DNA of 42,500 bases from Methanobacterium sp. (lineage in GTDB: Archaea > Methanobacteriota > Methanobacteria > Methanobacteriales > Methanobacteriaceae): contig NZ_JACRGA010000018.1 of assembly GCF_016217785.1 (NCBI RefSeq), forward strand, positions 1-42,500, given 5' to 3'. Within the stretch, counting starts at the first letter, position 1; the number at the start of each line of letters is the position of its first letter. Below, in pieces: positions 17,789 through 26,454 of the stretch. The position numbers were made by a program, and so were the translations under genes. Below the pieces are notes generated by a model. The model had not been told where the DNA came from. It saw only the letters and a list, made by a program, of their open reading frames with translations, and ran no database searches.

Positions 17789-18087
17789 ATCTAACCCTCC
17801 TTTTTCTGGATCGGAAATAATCTGATCCAATCCCTTCTAATTCTGCTTATAACATACTATTACACTACTTATATTCGCGATCAATAATATTTTATCTGCA
17901 GCATTAAGGAAAAAATAAAATTTAATAAATTCACCATATATTGTTAAAAATTTAATAATATAAAGCTGAGTTCCTGGTTTGAGAGGTTACCCTATATTAG
18001 CTTGAATTAGGCATAAATTAGAATATTTTTGTGAATTAAAGTGAATTAAAAGAGTTTAGTATTTTATTTTATATTATGGATGCAAAT

Positions 18088-18567
18088 TTACTCAATAATA
18101 TAAAGATAGATCTGCTCTTTTTCATCTACCTCAACAGGAGTCCATCCTTTAAACTTCCATACATAAGATACAACCCGGGTTCCGGGTTTAAGTTCTTCTT
18201 GAAGTTTGTCCTTTAATTTTTCATTGGTTCTTCCCCAGAGGAAGAGAACAACTACCGTGGCAGGGCCAATGTTCTGGTGGAATAAGTTTCCCCAAATAAT
18301 TTTCACCTGCTGCTGTAGTCCTAATCTGATGATCTTAAGTCGGGACCAGATTACTCGTAAAGGATCAGCTTCCACTCCCACTCCCCATGCATGATATCTA
18401 CGGGCAGCTTCAATCACTATCCGACCATCACCTGATCCCAGATCATAGACCACATCATCAGCATCTACCCCTGCCATGTCAAGCATCTTCCGAACCACTT
18501 TCATGGATGATGGAGAGTAAGCTGCGCCTATGGCCAGGGGCCAAAGCATAGAAAATGCAATTATCAT
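18088..18567 (-). CDS. FAM173-type SAM-dependent methyltransferase, membrane-anchored
   Basis: A 159-residue class I methyltransferase resembling the FAM173 family, whose eukaryotic members methylate lysines of mitochondrial carrier or ATP synthase proteins. A short hydrophobic N-terminus (1-17) is followed by YSPSSMKVVRKMLDMAG, SAM motif I DLGSGDG (42-48), and an acidic motif II GVEADP (64-69). The target in this organism is unknown. No ribosome binding site precedes the ATG at 18567. A TATA-like TATATA lies about 29 bases upstream, so the mRNA may be leaderless. The region upstream stays open and hydrophobic without a standard start codon. Confidence 0.75.
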   Translation of the reverse strand: MIIAFSMLWPLAIGAAYSPSSMKVVRKMLDMAGVDADDVVYDLGSGDGRIVIEAARRYHAWGVGVEADPLRVIWSRLKIIRLGLQQQVKIIWGNLFHQNIGPATVVVLFLWGRTNEKLKDKLQEELKPGTRVVSYVWKFKGWTPVEVDEKEQIYLYIIE

Positions 18568-18782
18568 AATTAAAATGAGTATAATTGGAATTAGCGTATA
18601 TATCGTTATAACCAGGTCTAAACCCCCAACTGCTTTTATGATGATTAACGGGTGATGTTAAATAGTTATGTGATGTGTTCAACAATTAACATCTCAGCTT
18701 CATGCCCCTTAATGACATTAATTAATTATGCTATCATGTTTAAATAAGATATGAGAAATTCACTAATTTAGAAGGGTTTTTA

Positions 18783-19544
18783 ATGGTTGAAAATAATCAG
18801 TTAAAAAATAAAATGAAGATCAAAATCGTTAAAAATGGCCCATACATTGTTTCAGGTGGTATTCCTCTCTACGAAGAAACAATAATAACTGATGAAGCGG
18901 GTCACACTAAAGACTTAGTTGATGAAAAAGAATTTCCACCACAAAATACCTACACTCTCTGCCGATGTGGAGAATCAAAGGATAAACCCTACTGTGATGG
19001 CACACATACTCAAAAGAATTTCGACGGTACTGAAACTGCCAGCAGAAAGCCTTATATTGAAAAGGCTGAGATATTTGAAGGCCCTGAGCTCAGGTTAACC
19101 GATGCCCATGAATTTTGCGACCACTCTCGCTTCTGCCTCAGATCAGGAGGGATCAGGAATTTAATTGGGAAATCAGATGATCCTGAAGCTAGACAGACAG
19201 CCATTGAAGAAGCCATGATATGCCCCTCAGGCAGACTGGTATTATGGGATAAAAATACAGGAAAACCATTTGAAAAAGAATTTAAACCTTCTATTGTTCT
19301 GGTACATGATGAACAGAAGAAATGCCAGGGACCAATATGGGTGAGGGGAGAGATACCTCTGGAGTCCGCTGACGGCACTTTATATGAGGCCCGTAACCGG
19401 GTTACACTCTGCCGTTGTGGTAAATCTGAGAACAAACCCTACTGCGATGGGAGTCACTGGATGACTGCAGAGCAGAAATTAAAATTCAGAAAGAAATGGG
19501 GATTGGATGATAATAAAGAAACAGATGAAAACCCTGAATCTTAA
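18783..19544 (+). CDS. Double CDGSH iron-sulfur protein with central Fer4_19-like domain
   Basis: A 253-residue soluble iron-sulfur protein. Two CDGSH motifs bind 2Fe-2S clusters: C60, C62, C71, H75 and C210, C212, C221, H225, both in the form CRCGxSxxKPYCDGxH. Between them (about 90-175) lies a region like the divergent 4Fe-4S Fer4_19 domain, with FCDHSRFC (111-118) and ICPSGRL (146-152). Three clusters per chain are therefore possible. The family is linked to redox or electron transfer; no partner is visible nearby. The ATG at 18783 has no strong binding site; the next Met is at residue 11. It ends overlapping by four bases with the convergent DJ-1 gene. Confidence 0.88.
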   Translation: MVENNQLKNKMKIKIVKNGPYIVSGGIPLYEETIITDEAGHTKDLVDEKEFPPQNTYTLCRCGESKDKPYCDGTHTQKNFDGTETASRKPYIEKAEIFEGPELRLTDAHEFCDHSRFCLRSGGIRNLIGKSDDPEARQTAIEEAMICPSGRLVLWDKNTGKPFEKEFKPSIVLVHDEQKKCQGPIWVRGEIPLESADGTLYEARNRVTLCRCGKSENKPYCDGSHWMTAEQKLKFRKKWGLDDNKETDENPES

Positions 19545-20116
19545 TCATCCAACCAGGGGGTTTTAAAAAAATCATACCAGCTTTTCAGGGTTTTTTCATC
19601 ATATACATTCAATTCATCCAATATATCCCTTGCAAATTCCACAGAAGCTATGCCATTGGCAGTTATTATGCCTTTATCTGAAACAGAAGGTTGATTAACG
19701 TACAAATTACCGCCCTTGTATTCACCTATTAAACTCTTTAAGTATCCTCTGCCATTACTGGTGTGTTCAACATTTTCCACAAATCCATGACGGGATAAAA
19801 AGACAGTTGGTCCACATATAGCAGCAACCGGTATACTCAAATCAATGAATTTTCCCACCACCGGGATGAGATCCATCACCAGGTCATTCTCCCACATTTC
19901 GCCCCCAGGAAGTATCAAAATTACCGCATCATTGTAGTTAATCTCATTTAGGGTGCAGTCCGGTACTATGGAAACACCGCCCATGGTGATCACTATCTTC
20001 TGATTGAAACCAACAGTTTTAACCTGATAATTATTGGATTTGTTTATTTCAGCCACTGCCAGACCAGGTTCCCAGTCAGATAAACCATCAAATACCAGTA
20101 AATAAGCAATTTTCAT
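19541..20116 (-). CDS. DJ-1/PfpI family protein
   Basis: A 191-residue single-domain protein of the class I glutamine amidotransferase-like DJ-1/PfpI superfamily. The nucleophile elbow is AAICGPT with C101; E16 near the N-terminus (DWEPGLA) matches the conserved acidic partner. LPGG (69-72) is also typical. The position usually held by His after the nucleophile is Gly here, so protease or glyoxalase activity is uncertain. Many YdeA/ThiJ-like members are of unknown or stress-related function. The ATG at 20116 follows GGGGTTTT. It converges with the CDGSH gene. Confidence 0.83.
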   Translation of the reverse strand: MKIAYLLVFDGLSDWEPGLAVAEINKSNNYQVKTVGFNQKIVITMGGVSIVPDCTLNEINYNDAVILILPGGEMWENDLVMDLIPVVGKFIDLSIPVAAICGPTVFLSRHGFVENVEHTSNGRGYLKSLIGEYKGGNLYVNQPSVSDKGIITANGIASVEFARDILDELNVYDEKTLKSWYDFFKTPWLDD

Positions 20117-20311
20117 GATTAAAACCCCACTGCTCCCTATTAATCAACTATCCTATTTTTAATTATGATCTTCACCAGTTACATGTATTTTTGGTATGAT
20201 AAATCTTTATAAAATCATTTATAATAATCAGAATAAGGATAGAACTTATAATACTTCAATTAGTCTAAATATCTAACTAACTGTCTTTAATTAACTCTAA
20301 TAGGTGTGAAT

Positions 20312-21226
20312 GTGAATCGTTTCTGGGGATATTTGAGTGCGATAATGGTAGCATTGCTCTTTGGGGTTTGGTTCTCCTTAGATAAAATCTTACTGGGCTA
20401 TTTACATCCTCTGGCCCTGGCAGCAATGGTTTACCTCCTGGCGAGTGCGCTTCTATTTTTAATAAGAATTTCACCCTTACACTGCCGTATATTGGAAATC
20501 ATCCACCGCGAAAGCAAGGTAGAAATCCATATTTCACGAAAGAATTACCTGACCCTATTCTTAACAGCATTATTTGGTGCTGTTATTGCTCCTGCACTAT
20601 ATTTGAGTGGTTTAAACCAGATAACTGCAGTTAACGCTGCTCTTTTAACAAATGTTGAAATACTGTTCATTATTATTCTGGGCATATTTTTCTTGAAAGA
20701 GCGTGTTAAAACCAAAGATATAATTGGATTCGCTTTTTTGCTGGTAGGGGCTATATTTTTGAGCACCAACAACTTGCAGAACATATCATTTGACCAGAAT
20801 TTAGTGGGGAGCATCCTGGTAGTTTTAGCATCTTTCTTCTGGGCTATGGATACAACCCTAACCAAGTTTTTAAGCAATAAGAGGGATATATTCTTTTTAA
20901 CTAGTCTAAAATGTGGAATTGGGGGCTCAATATTATTTATAATAAGCATTTTCCTTGGATTAAATTTCACACTCCCGTTAAACATGATCCCATTACTACT
21001 TTTAATTGGATGGGGCTGCATGAGTTTTGCAATAGTTTTAATCTACATTGCCATCCGTGAAATAGGATCCACCCGCACCGGATCTATTTTCTCCACCAGT
21101 TCCCTGTTTGGAGCAGTAACTGCATTTATTATTCTTGGAGAACCTTTAAAGGCCACTCAACTGTTATTTGGTATTTTAATGTTTGTGGGTATACTTATCC
21201 TTTACCATAAAGGGAATAACGATTAG
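20312..21226 (+). CDS. DMT superfamily (EamA) transporter
   Basis: A membrane transporter of the drug/metabolite superfamily with ten predicted helices in two EamA repeats (about 5-145 and 160-300). Typical signatures are SGLNQITAVNAALLTNVE in the first half and EIGSTRTGSIFSTSSLFGAV with the ILGEP turn in the second. The substrate is unknown; relatives export amino acids, metabolites or drugs. The frame begins with GTG at 20306, but AGGTG at 20302-20306 is ideally placed for the GTG at 20312, giving about 304 residues. It is likely the first gene of a possible unit with the DedA gene 108 bases downstream. Confidence 0.85.
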   Translation: MNRFWGYLSAIMVALLFGVWFSLDKILLGYLHPLALAAMVYLLASALLFLIRISPLHCRILEIIHRESKVEIHISRKNYLTLFLTALFGAVIAPALYLSGLNQITAVNAALLTNVEILFIIILGIFFLKERVKTKDIIGFAFLLVGAIFLSTNNLQNISFDQNLVGSILVVLASFFWAMDTTLTKFLSNKRDIFFLTSLKCGIGGSILFIISIFLGLNFTLPLNMIPLLLLIGWGCMSFAIVLIYIAIREIGSTRTGSIFSTSSLFGAVTAFIILGEPLKATQLLFGILMFVGILILYHKGNND

Positions 21227-21334
21227 GAAAGAATAAGGTTTAATAATAAACCAAAAATTAATTAATGAAAAATTGAATGGATTATTGAAATGGATAATCT
21301 AGAATGAATTTAAAATCAAGGAATATCAGATATC

Positions 21335-21979
21335 ATGTTTTCTGAGATAATTAGCAGTGTTGAATCGTTTATCATGATTAATGTATCCTGGGCAGTTTTT
21401 TTAGGCTGCATCCTGGAACAAATAATTGTACCGATTCCCGCCAGCTTAATAGTTTTAAGCTCCACTTTCATCATCCTGAAGGGAACCAGCTTTTCACTAG
21501 CTGCACTGGGGACTTTAATTGTGAAAATTGTGATTCCTGCTTCTTTAGGGATTACTTTAGGGTCCTTCGTTTATTATACTTTGGCCTATAAACTGGGAAC
21601 ACCATTCATAGAACGAACCAGCAAATATCTGGGAGTTTCAGTTAAAGATGTGGAGAATGTGGAAAAAAAATTCAAAAAAAGTCGTTATGATGATATATTC
21701 ATGTTCCTGGCCCGTTGTTTTCCAGTAATCCCCAGCATAGCCATCAACCTTTTCTGTGGGCTAATCAGGTATGATCTTAAAAAATATATTTTTACCACAT
21801 TTCTGGGCTCTGCAGTGCAGATATTTGGCTGGGGCTTGCTGGCCTGGTTCTCTGGAAATATTTACTTGGTTCTGGAAGATAAAATATCCTATATGGGCAA
21901 CATTGTCACTGGAATAATCATAGTAGTTGTCATTTACTTCATAATCATGAAAAGACGTGAAAAAAATAAAAAAGAATGA
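21335..21979 (+). CDS. DedA family membrane protein
   Basis: A 214-residue DedA/VTT (SNARE-associated) family membrane protein. It shows the re-entrant region EQIIVPIPASLIV near residues 29-41, the GSFVYYTLAYKLG segment, and the conserved R-x-x-P-x-x-x motif as FLARCFPVIPSIAIN followed by GLIRYDLKKYIF. Members influence lipid carrier flipping and envelope homeostasis. It ends with a basic tail (KRREKNKKE) overlapping a possible small downstream ORF. Confidence 0.86.
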   Translation: MFSEIISSVESFIMINVSWAVFLGCILEQIIVPIPASLIVLSSTFIILKGTSFSLAALGTLIVKIVIPASLGITLGSFVYYTLAYKLGTPFIERTSKYLGVSVKDVENVEKKFKKSRYDDIFMFLARCFPVIPSIAINLFCGLIRYDLKKYIFTTFLGSAVQIFGWGLLAWFSGNIYLVLEDKISYMGNIVTGIIIVVVIYFIIMKRREKNKKE

Positions 21980-22166
21980 ATTTTATTGCTGGGCAGTTGT
22001 TTCATTTTTCGTATATTTGTTTTTACTATTAACTCTGATTTGGGGGCAATTTGGGGGAAATTGGTACAAATTTTGGAATAAATATTTAAACAATCCTCAT
22101 AAAACAATTGCTGTGGAACGGGCTATTGGAAAAAATTCTAAATTCCAAAAATACATTAAAAGATGA
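21957..22166 (+). CDS. Possible small membrane protein overlapping the DedA gene
   Basis: A 69-codon frame starting with GTG inside the last codons of the DedA gene. The product would have one hydrophobic segment (about 10-30) and a basic tail. No clear ribosome binding site is visible and no family is recognised. The overlap and composition allow a translationally coupled small gene, but chance is equally possible. A perfect 8-bp hairpin follows at 22216-22237. Confidence 0.3.
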   Translation: MKKIKKNEFYCWAVVSFFVYLFLLLTLIWGQFGGNWYKFWNKYLNNPHKTIAVERAIGKNSKFQKYIKR

Positions 22167-22215
22167 GTTAGGGGTGTTATGATTTAATGGACGTAATTTT
22201 ACCTTAAAATTCGCC

Positions 22216-22237
22216 ATGAAGGGTTTAATCCCTTCAT
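22216..22237 (+). other. Perfect 8-bp hairpin
   Basis: ATGAAGGG (22216-22223) pairs with CCCTTCAT (22230-22237) across a six-base AT loop. It lies between the DedA region and the next gene and may mark a transcript end or processing site. No long T-run follows directly. Confidence 0.45.
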
Positions 22238-22436
22238 ATATCCTCCATACATTGAAATAAAGTTTAAATTTCATTATATCATTTAAATTTGGATTATCTA
22301 AATATAGATGTATGGTTACGTAATATCACCTCGAAAATGTGTTTAGGGATTTGAAAATCAAACAAATCCTATCCACTTTTTTTTGAGGATTTATAAAAAT
22401 TTTGTAAAAAAATATTTTAAATCAGGAGAGGATAGT

Positions 22437-22835
22437 GTGATTAAAGAGATCGTGAGATGGAGACCAATTTCAATTGGAATTATATTGGTGGTAACACTTT
22501 ATGTGATTTCAGATTTGATTTCAGGTATAAGTATACTGTTACCTTCATTTTTACTGGCAGGATTAATAGTTGGATTCATAATTAATGAAAGTGAAAAAAA
22601 TGGAGCCATTAATGGAGCTATTTTAGGATTAATTGGTGGATTGATCGTCAATGTCTTTTTAATAATCTATTATTACTACTTAGGATACGGGGATTATATA
22701 AGCAGCATACTACTCTACACTGTCATGAATATAGTGCTTCAAATAGTAGTGGCAGCAGTTGGAGGAGTTTTAGGATCCCTGATAAAGACAGAATCTGTTA
22801 AAAATAGACCAGTTGAAGATTCAGTTGAGGATTAA
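22437..22835 (+). CDS. Small DUF5518-like membrane protein
   Basis: A protein of about 132 residues with four hydrophobic segments and glycine-rich turns (LAGLIVGFIINES, GAINGAILGLIGG, AAVGGVLGS), the pattern of DUF5518-type proteins of methanogens. No function is known. The frame runs up to a TTG at 22383, but the GTG at 22437 has GGAGAGG eight bases upstream and removes a poorly conserved-looking leader, so it is preferred. The tail is charged and acidic. A T-rich terminator follows at 22846-22866. Confidence 0.7.
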   Translation: MIKEIVRWRPISIGIILVVTLYVISDLISGISILLPSFLLAGLIVGFIINESEKNGAINGAILGLIGGLIVNVFLIIYYYYLGYGDYISSILLYTVMNIVLQIVVAAVGGVLGSLIKTESVKNRPVEDSVED

Positions 22836-22841
22836 AAAAAT

Positions 22842-22866
22842 TAATTTTTCTTTTTTTCTTTTTTGA
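22842..22866 (+). terminator. T-rich terminator
   Basis: Several T-runs (TTTTT, TTTTTTT, TTTTTT) begin about ten bases after the stop codon of the DUF5518-like gene. This is the typical form of an archaeal intrinsic terminator. Confidence 0.6.
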
Positions 22867-23016
22867 GTATTCATTGGTATGATTCCATCATTTCCAAGTA
22901 ATTAACTAAACCAAGGCAATTAAGTATTAAGGATTATTAGTTATTTAAGGGATTATTAGTTATTTGAGGGGTTAATTAATTGTTTAGGGATAGTTAATAT
23001 GGTGGAATGTTTGAAC

Positions 23017-23442
23017 TCATTTTTTAATGTTTTCTAACCATTCCACTGTCTCATCGGCTATATCTTCAGAAATATCTTCGATCCAATCCTGTTCACTCCA
23101 GGTGCACACATCTTCCTCTTCAATATCCCCCACCATGTCTTCCACACGATCCTGATCAGTATACTCTCCAACAACTGATTCGCAAAAATTGAACTCTTTA
23201 TCATGATTATCAAATAGAACTTCCCAGTTTCCAGAATCCCTGAGCTCCCAATACCAGTAGTAATTTTTAACTATTTCTTCCCCGGGGTTTTGTTCATCAA
23301 ATGACTCTTCTTCCTCATAACCAACAATGAGAACGTTATCATTTTCTAAATAGATGTGTTTCTCCCACACATCCTTTTCGATCTGCGCCTTTTCCAGCTC
23401 TGTTTCTTCTATTCGTTCTACCAGTTTGTCTTTCCCGATCAT
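23017..23442 (-). CDS. Acidic hypothetical protein
   Basis: A 141-residue soluble, very acidic protein with many Glu and Asp and a C-terminal half of Trp-Asp/Glu patterns (CTWSEQDWIEDI). I recognise no family. An N-terminal charged helix (1-30) may be coiled. It starts at ATG 23442, with GGGGTT upstream, and stands alone between two spacers. It reads as a real gene by codon pattern and the consistent acidic bias, but the function is unknown. Confidence 0.6.
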   Translation of the reverse strand: MIGKDKLVERIEETELEKAQIEKDVWEKHIYLENDNVLIVGYEEEESFDEQNPGEEIVKNYYWYWELRDSGNWEVLFDNHDKEFNFCESVVGEYTDQDRVEDMVGDIEEEDVCTWSEQDWIEDISEDIADETVEWLENIKK

Positions 23443-23737
23443 TTCTAATAACCCCTAAGAGGCTCATTTGTGAAACATGAAAGATTTCTATAATAAATTA
23501 TAGTAAGAATTACACTTATTTTTATGTGTGGTGTATTGACAAATCATCCCGGATAATTATATCTGGATTATATCCTGTTATCCAAACCTTAAAATTTCTA
23601 TTCTCTTTTATAGTTAGAAGTTCCCTTAATCCTTATAAAACAACGAAAAACGGTTATATGGTAATAATGCCCATAATTTATTATATCATTAAGGAGATAA
23701 AAATATTAAAGATATTTATGTATTGTGGGTGTTTGAA

Positions 23738-24244
23738 ATGAAAGTTAGCGACTTTATTGGAATGAAGGTTATAGATATTGAGGCCCGGGAAGTGGGGAAA
23801 GTAGAAGACCTGGCTGTTACAATAAAAGAATGTTTGGTTGAACAAATATTCATAGCCACTGGGTCTACTTTGAGTAAAAAGTATTTTGCTGTGAAAGAGG
23901 AGGATATAGCAGCTATAGGTGATTATGTTCAGTTAAAATTTGATGGAGAAGCACTGGAAAATAAGATCAAAGTGGAAAAGCTTGATGATCTTGCTCCTAA
24001 AGAAAAACGCTTCAAAAATGTGGAGGGTAAAGTGGTTCTTGCCAAAGAGGGTATGGAAATCGGTAAAATCCATGATATGGTCATTGATCCTGCAGGATGC
24101 CTCATTCACAACGTGATCATTTCCGTGGGAGGAACCTTCAACCGGAAACAGGTCCTGATCTCCAGTGATGATATTGCAGAAATTGGGGATTACATGATAC
24201 TCAAACTTTCCAAAGAACAGATTGAGCAAATAGTCATGGATTAA
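23738..24244 (+). CDS. Double PRC-barrel domain protein
   Basis: A soluble protein of 168 residues made of two PRC-barrel domains. The first (about 1-78) begins MKVSDFIGMKVIDIEAREVGKV and ends IAAIGDYVQLKF. The second (about 88-165) mirrors it with VEGKVVLAKEGMEIGKI and IAEIGDYMILKL. PRC-barrels occur in RNA processing factors (RimM) and in photosynthetic reaction centre H subunits; the stand-alone archaeal forms are not well understood. A TTG at 23723 extends the frame, but the ATG at 23738 follows GGGTG and matches the domain start. Confidence 0.85.
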   Translation: MKVSDFIGMKVIDIEAREVGKVEDLAVTIKECLVEQIFIATGSTLSKKYFAVKEEDIAAIGDYVQLKFDGEALENKIKVEKLDDLAPKEKRFKNVEGKVVLAKEGMEIGKIHDMVIDPAGCLIHNVIISVGGTFNRKQVLISSDDIAEIGDYMILKLSKEQIEQIVMD

Positions 24245-24330
24245 AACATCCACTATTTATTTTATCATAAATCTCTTATTTTTACATAACTCCATTTAAG
24301 ATTAGTATTTAAAACTGCGTCTGTTATTAA

Positions 24331-24340
24331 GATTATATAA
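24331..24340 (+). promoter_or_regulatory. Putative TATA box of tRNA-Ala
   Basis: GATTATATAA lies about 55 bases before the mature tRNA, consistent with a transcript start near 24360 and a short 5' leader removed by RNase P. Confidence 0.5.
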
Positions 24341-24390
24341 TTTGAATTATCTTAGATTAGCCGTAGATAATAAACTATGTGTTTATCAGG

Positions 24391-24463
24391 GGGCTGGTAG
24401 CTCAGATGGGAGAGCGTTGCCTTCGCAAGGCAGAGGCCGTGGGTTCAAATCCCGCCCAGTCCA
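24391..24463 (+). tRNA. tRNA-Ala(CGC)
   Basis: A full cloverleaf of 73 nt. The acceptor GGGCTGG (24391-24397) pairs with CCAGTCC (24456-24462) and includes the G3-U70 pair that marks alanine tRNAs. The anticodon stem TTGCC/GGCAG encloses loop TTCGCAA, giving anticodon CGC (GCG codons). The T arm GTGGG/CCCGC surrounds TTCAAAT. The discriminator base is A at 24463 and CCA is not encoded. There is no intron. Confidence 0.96.
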
Positions 24464-24601
24464 TTTTATTACTCTAATTACATTAAAACTCTCATTTATG
24501 GGTAGTTGATATAATAAGATCCGGGGACAACTACATACTAATAAACAATTAACTAAGATTGTATAATAATATTTTAATTAAATAGGTCTTTAATCAGGGA
24601 C

Positions 24602-25501
24602 ATGGGGAAAAATATGATTAACCAGTCTTATTATTCAAGTGTTAAAAGGATTCTTTTAATTGTTTTAATCCTTAATGTTGCAGTGGCTTTAGCTAAAATG
24701 ATCTACGGATGGATGACTAATTCTTTGAGCATGGTGTCAGACGGGTTTCACTCCCTTTTTGATGGTACATCCAATATTATTGGTATTATTGGAATTACAC
24801 TTGCTTCTCGCCCTCCAGATAAGGCTCATCCTTATGGTCATGAGAAATTTGAAACATTTGCATCCCTGGGAATTGCATTTTTATTATTTATAACCTGTTT
24901 TGAGATATTACAGTCTGCTCTGGGCAGATTTTACAATCCACAAACTCCGGATATTACTCTTATGAGTTTCCTGGTCATGGGGATAACCCTTTTAATTAAC
25001 CTGATTGTTTCCCAATATGAAAAGAATCAGGGGATGCGGTTGGGGAGTAGTATTTTGGTGGCAGATTCCAAACATACTCGAAGTGATGTTTATGTATCAG
25101 TGGCGGTGATTTTGGGATTTATTGCCATTAAGATGGGTTTTGGTGTTGTTGATCCTATAATTGCTATTATCATAGCAATATTAATCGCCCGGATGGGTAT
25201 CAAAATCATTAAAAGTAGTTCCACTGTCCTTCTGGACAGCGCACCCCTGGATGCGGAAACCATAAGAAAGATAGTTGTTTCCGTTCCCAAGGTTAAAGAC
25301 AGTCACAAGATCCGTTCACGTGGTCCTGCTTCCCACATCTATGTTGACCTCCATGTGATTCTGGAATCCTGCTCATCTGTGGATGAAGCGCATGAAATAG
25401 CCCATTTAGTGGAGGGTAAACTAAAAAGTTCCATTCCGGGCATTGAAGATGTGGTGGTGCATGTGGATCCCTGTGAAAAAAACAATATGGATGATAGTTA
25501 A
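24602..25501 (+). CDS. Cation diffusion facilitator (CDF) metal transporter
   Basis: A 299-residue CDF family antiporter expected to export divalent metal ions. Six membrane helices are visible in residues 15-205. The transport site uses H50 and D54 in helix 2 (DGFHSLFDG) and H158 and D162 in helix 5 (DSKHTRSD), the HxxxD pair usually seen with zinc or iron rather than manganese. The HPYGHEKFE motif (76-84) lies after helix 2. The C-terminal cytoplasmic domain (about 215-290) has the ferredoxin-like fold ending in VVVHVDPCE. Start ATG at 24602 or at residue 5 are both possible. Metal selectivity remains inferred. Confidence 0.9.
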   Translation: MGKNMINQSYYSSVKRILLIVLILNVAVALAKMIYGWMTNSLSMVSDGFHSLFDGTSNIIGIIGITLASRPPDKAHPYGHEKFETFASLGIAFLLFITCFEILQSALGRFYNPQTPDITLMSFLVMGITLLINLIVSQYEKNQGMRLGSSILVADSKHTRSDVYVSVAVILGFIAIKMGFGVVDPIIAIIIAILIARMGIKIIKSSSTVLLDSAPLDAETIRKIVVSVPKVKDSHKIRSRGPASHIYVDLHVILESCSSVDEAHEIAHLVEGKLKSSIPGIEDVVVHVDPCEKNNMDDS

Positions 25502-25563
25502 ACCAAAACCAATCATATACGATAAATGAACTGTGAGGGCTTAAATAATAATGGTGGACGATT

Positions 25564-26283
25564 ATGGAGTTCCAGGATCTAAAAAACGCAATCAAGTATC
25601 CCCTCTCTGATGTGAAAATGATCCTTTTGCTGGGTGCTGTGCTTTTCCTGGGAGAACTGGTGAATGAAGTCCATGGAAACGATGAATATTCAACAATCTT
25701 AAAGGCAATTTTAACTTTAGTTGCTTTGATCATGTCAGTTCTGGAAGCAGGATATCTTTTTAAGGTCATCGAAGAAACTACCCAAGGTTCAGAATCATTA
25801 CCAAAATTCAGTAACCTTAGGGATATGTTCCTACATGGAACTAAAGAAATCATTGTTACTTTCATATTCATTCTTTTTCCAATGATTGAAATTGTTATAA
25901 GTGCTTATTTCTTTTCTCTAAGTAAAATTACCCATAATTTGGGTGAGTTAAATTGGGGATATGCCTTTCTGGTGCTGGGATTGATATCCATAATGATTAT
26001 AGGTTTCATACTGCAGGGAGTTATCCTGAACATGGTCCATAACCGGGGAAGTGTCAGATCCGCATTTCATTTTGGCAACATCAGAGAAAAAATGGGGAAT
26101 GTAGGCTATAAAAATCTATTATTGACTTATATAATCGCTTTTGTCACTTTTGGTTCGTTGATTCTATTTTTCTCTGATGCCATCAAAAACATCCCCTTTG
26201 TGGGAGTTTTAATTTTAATGTTCTTTATAGAACCATATCTACTTCTTTTCAATATTAGAATTCTCGGACTGGTAGATAGATAA
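25564..26283 (+). CDS. DUF4013 family membrane protein
   Basis: A 239-residue membrane protein with about six hydrophobic segments resembling DUF4013, a family common in methanogens with no known function. The N-terminus MEFQDLKNAIKYPLSD and the repeated LEAGYLFKVIEETTQG, LPKFSNLRDMFLHGTKE pattern fit that family. GGTGG lies seven bases before the ATG. It follows the CDF gene by 62 bases and might be co-transcribed. A repeat-containing spacer follows. Confidence 0.78.
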   Translation: MEFQDLKNAIKYPLSDVKMILLLGAVLFLGELVNEVHGNDEYSTILKAILTLVALIMSVLEAGYLFKVIEETTQGSESLPKFSNLRDMFLHGTKEIIVTFIFILFPMIEIVISAYFFSLSKITHNLGELNWGYAFLVLGLISIMIIGFILQGVILNMVHNRGSVRSAFHFGNIREKMGNVGYKNLLLTYIIAFVTFGSLILFFSDAIKNIPFVGVLILMFFIEPYLLLFNIRILGLVDR

Positions 26284-26310
26284 AGAAGTAATATTTACCG
26301 GGATTAATGA

Positions 26311-26415
26311 GTATAACCCGTTTAAGGATATTATAATTAGATTAAGTATAAGTATAATCAGTTTAAAGATATTATAAGTAGATTAAACATAGTATAATCA
26401 GTTTAAGGGTGTAAT
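26311..26415. repeat. Three direct repeats with a 40-41 bp period
   Basis: Similar AT-rich units begin at 26311, 26352 and 26392; the shared start is GTATAATCAGTTTAA with small changes, and the first two copies are alike over about 40 bases. They fill the spacer between two convergent genes. The period is close to that of the repeat at 15651, but the sequence differs. Confidence 0.7.
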
Positions 26416-26454
26416 CTTAACCAGTTAATGGATACAAATTACATATCAAAGAAA

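Noticed and set aside
18479..18685. A 68-codon minus-strand frame overlapping the methyltransferase start
   Set aside because: It reads the methyltransferase region in another frame and looks like a random translation; the methyltransferase frame is clearly the coding one.
20545..21021. A 158-codon minus-strand frame inside the DMT transporter gene
   Set aside because: It is a shadow of a strongly supported transporter on the other strand, and its product has no recognisable features.
23526..23741. A 71-codon plus-strand frame before the PRC-barrel gene
   Set aside because: It overlaps the start of the PRC-barrel gene, has no binding site, and is composed of AT-rich intergenic codons (Ile, Tyr, Lys).
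24391..24463. tRNA-Ala as an integration site for a mobile element
   Set aside because: No integrase, no second copy of the tRNA 3' end and no composition change were seen near it.
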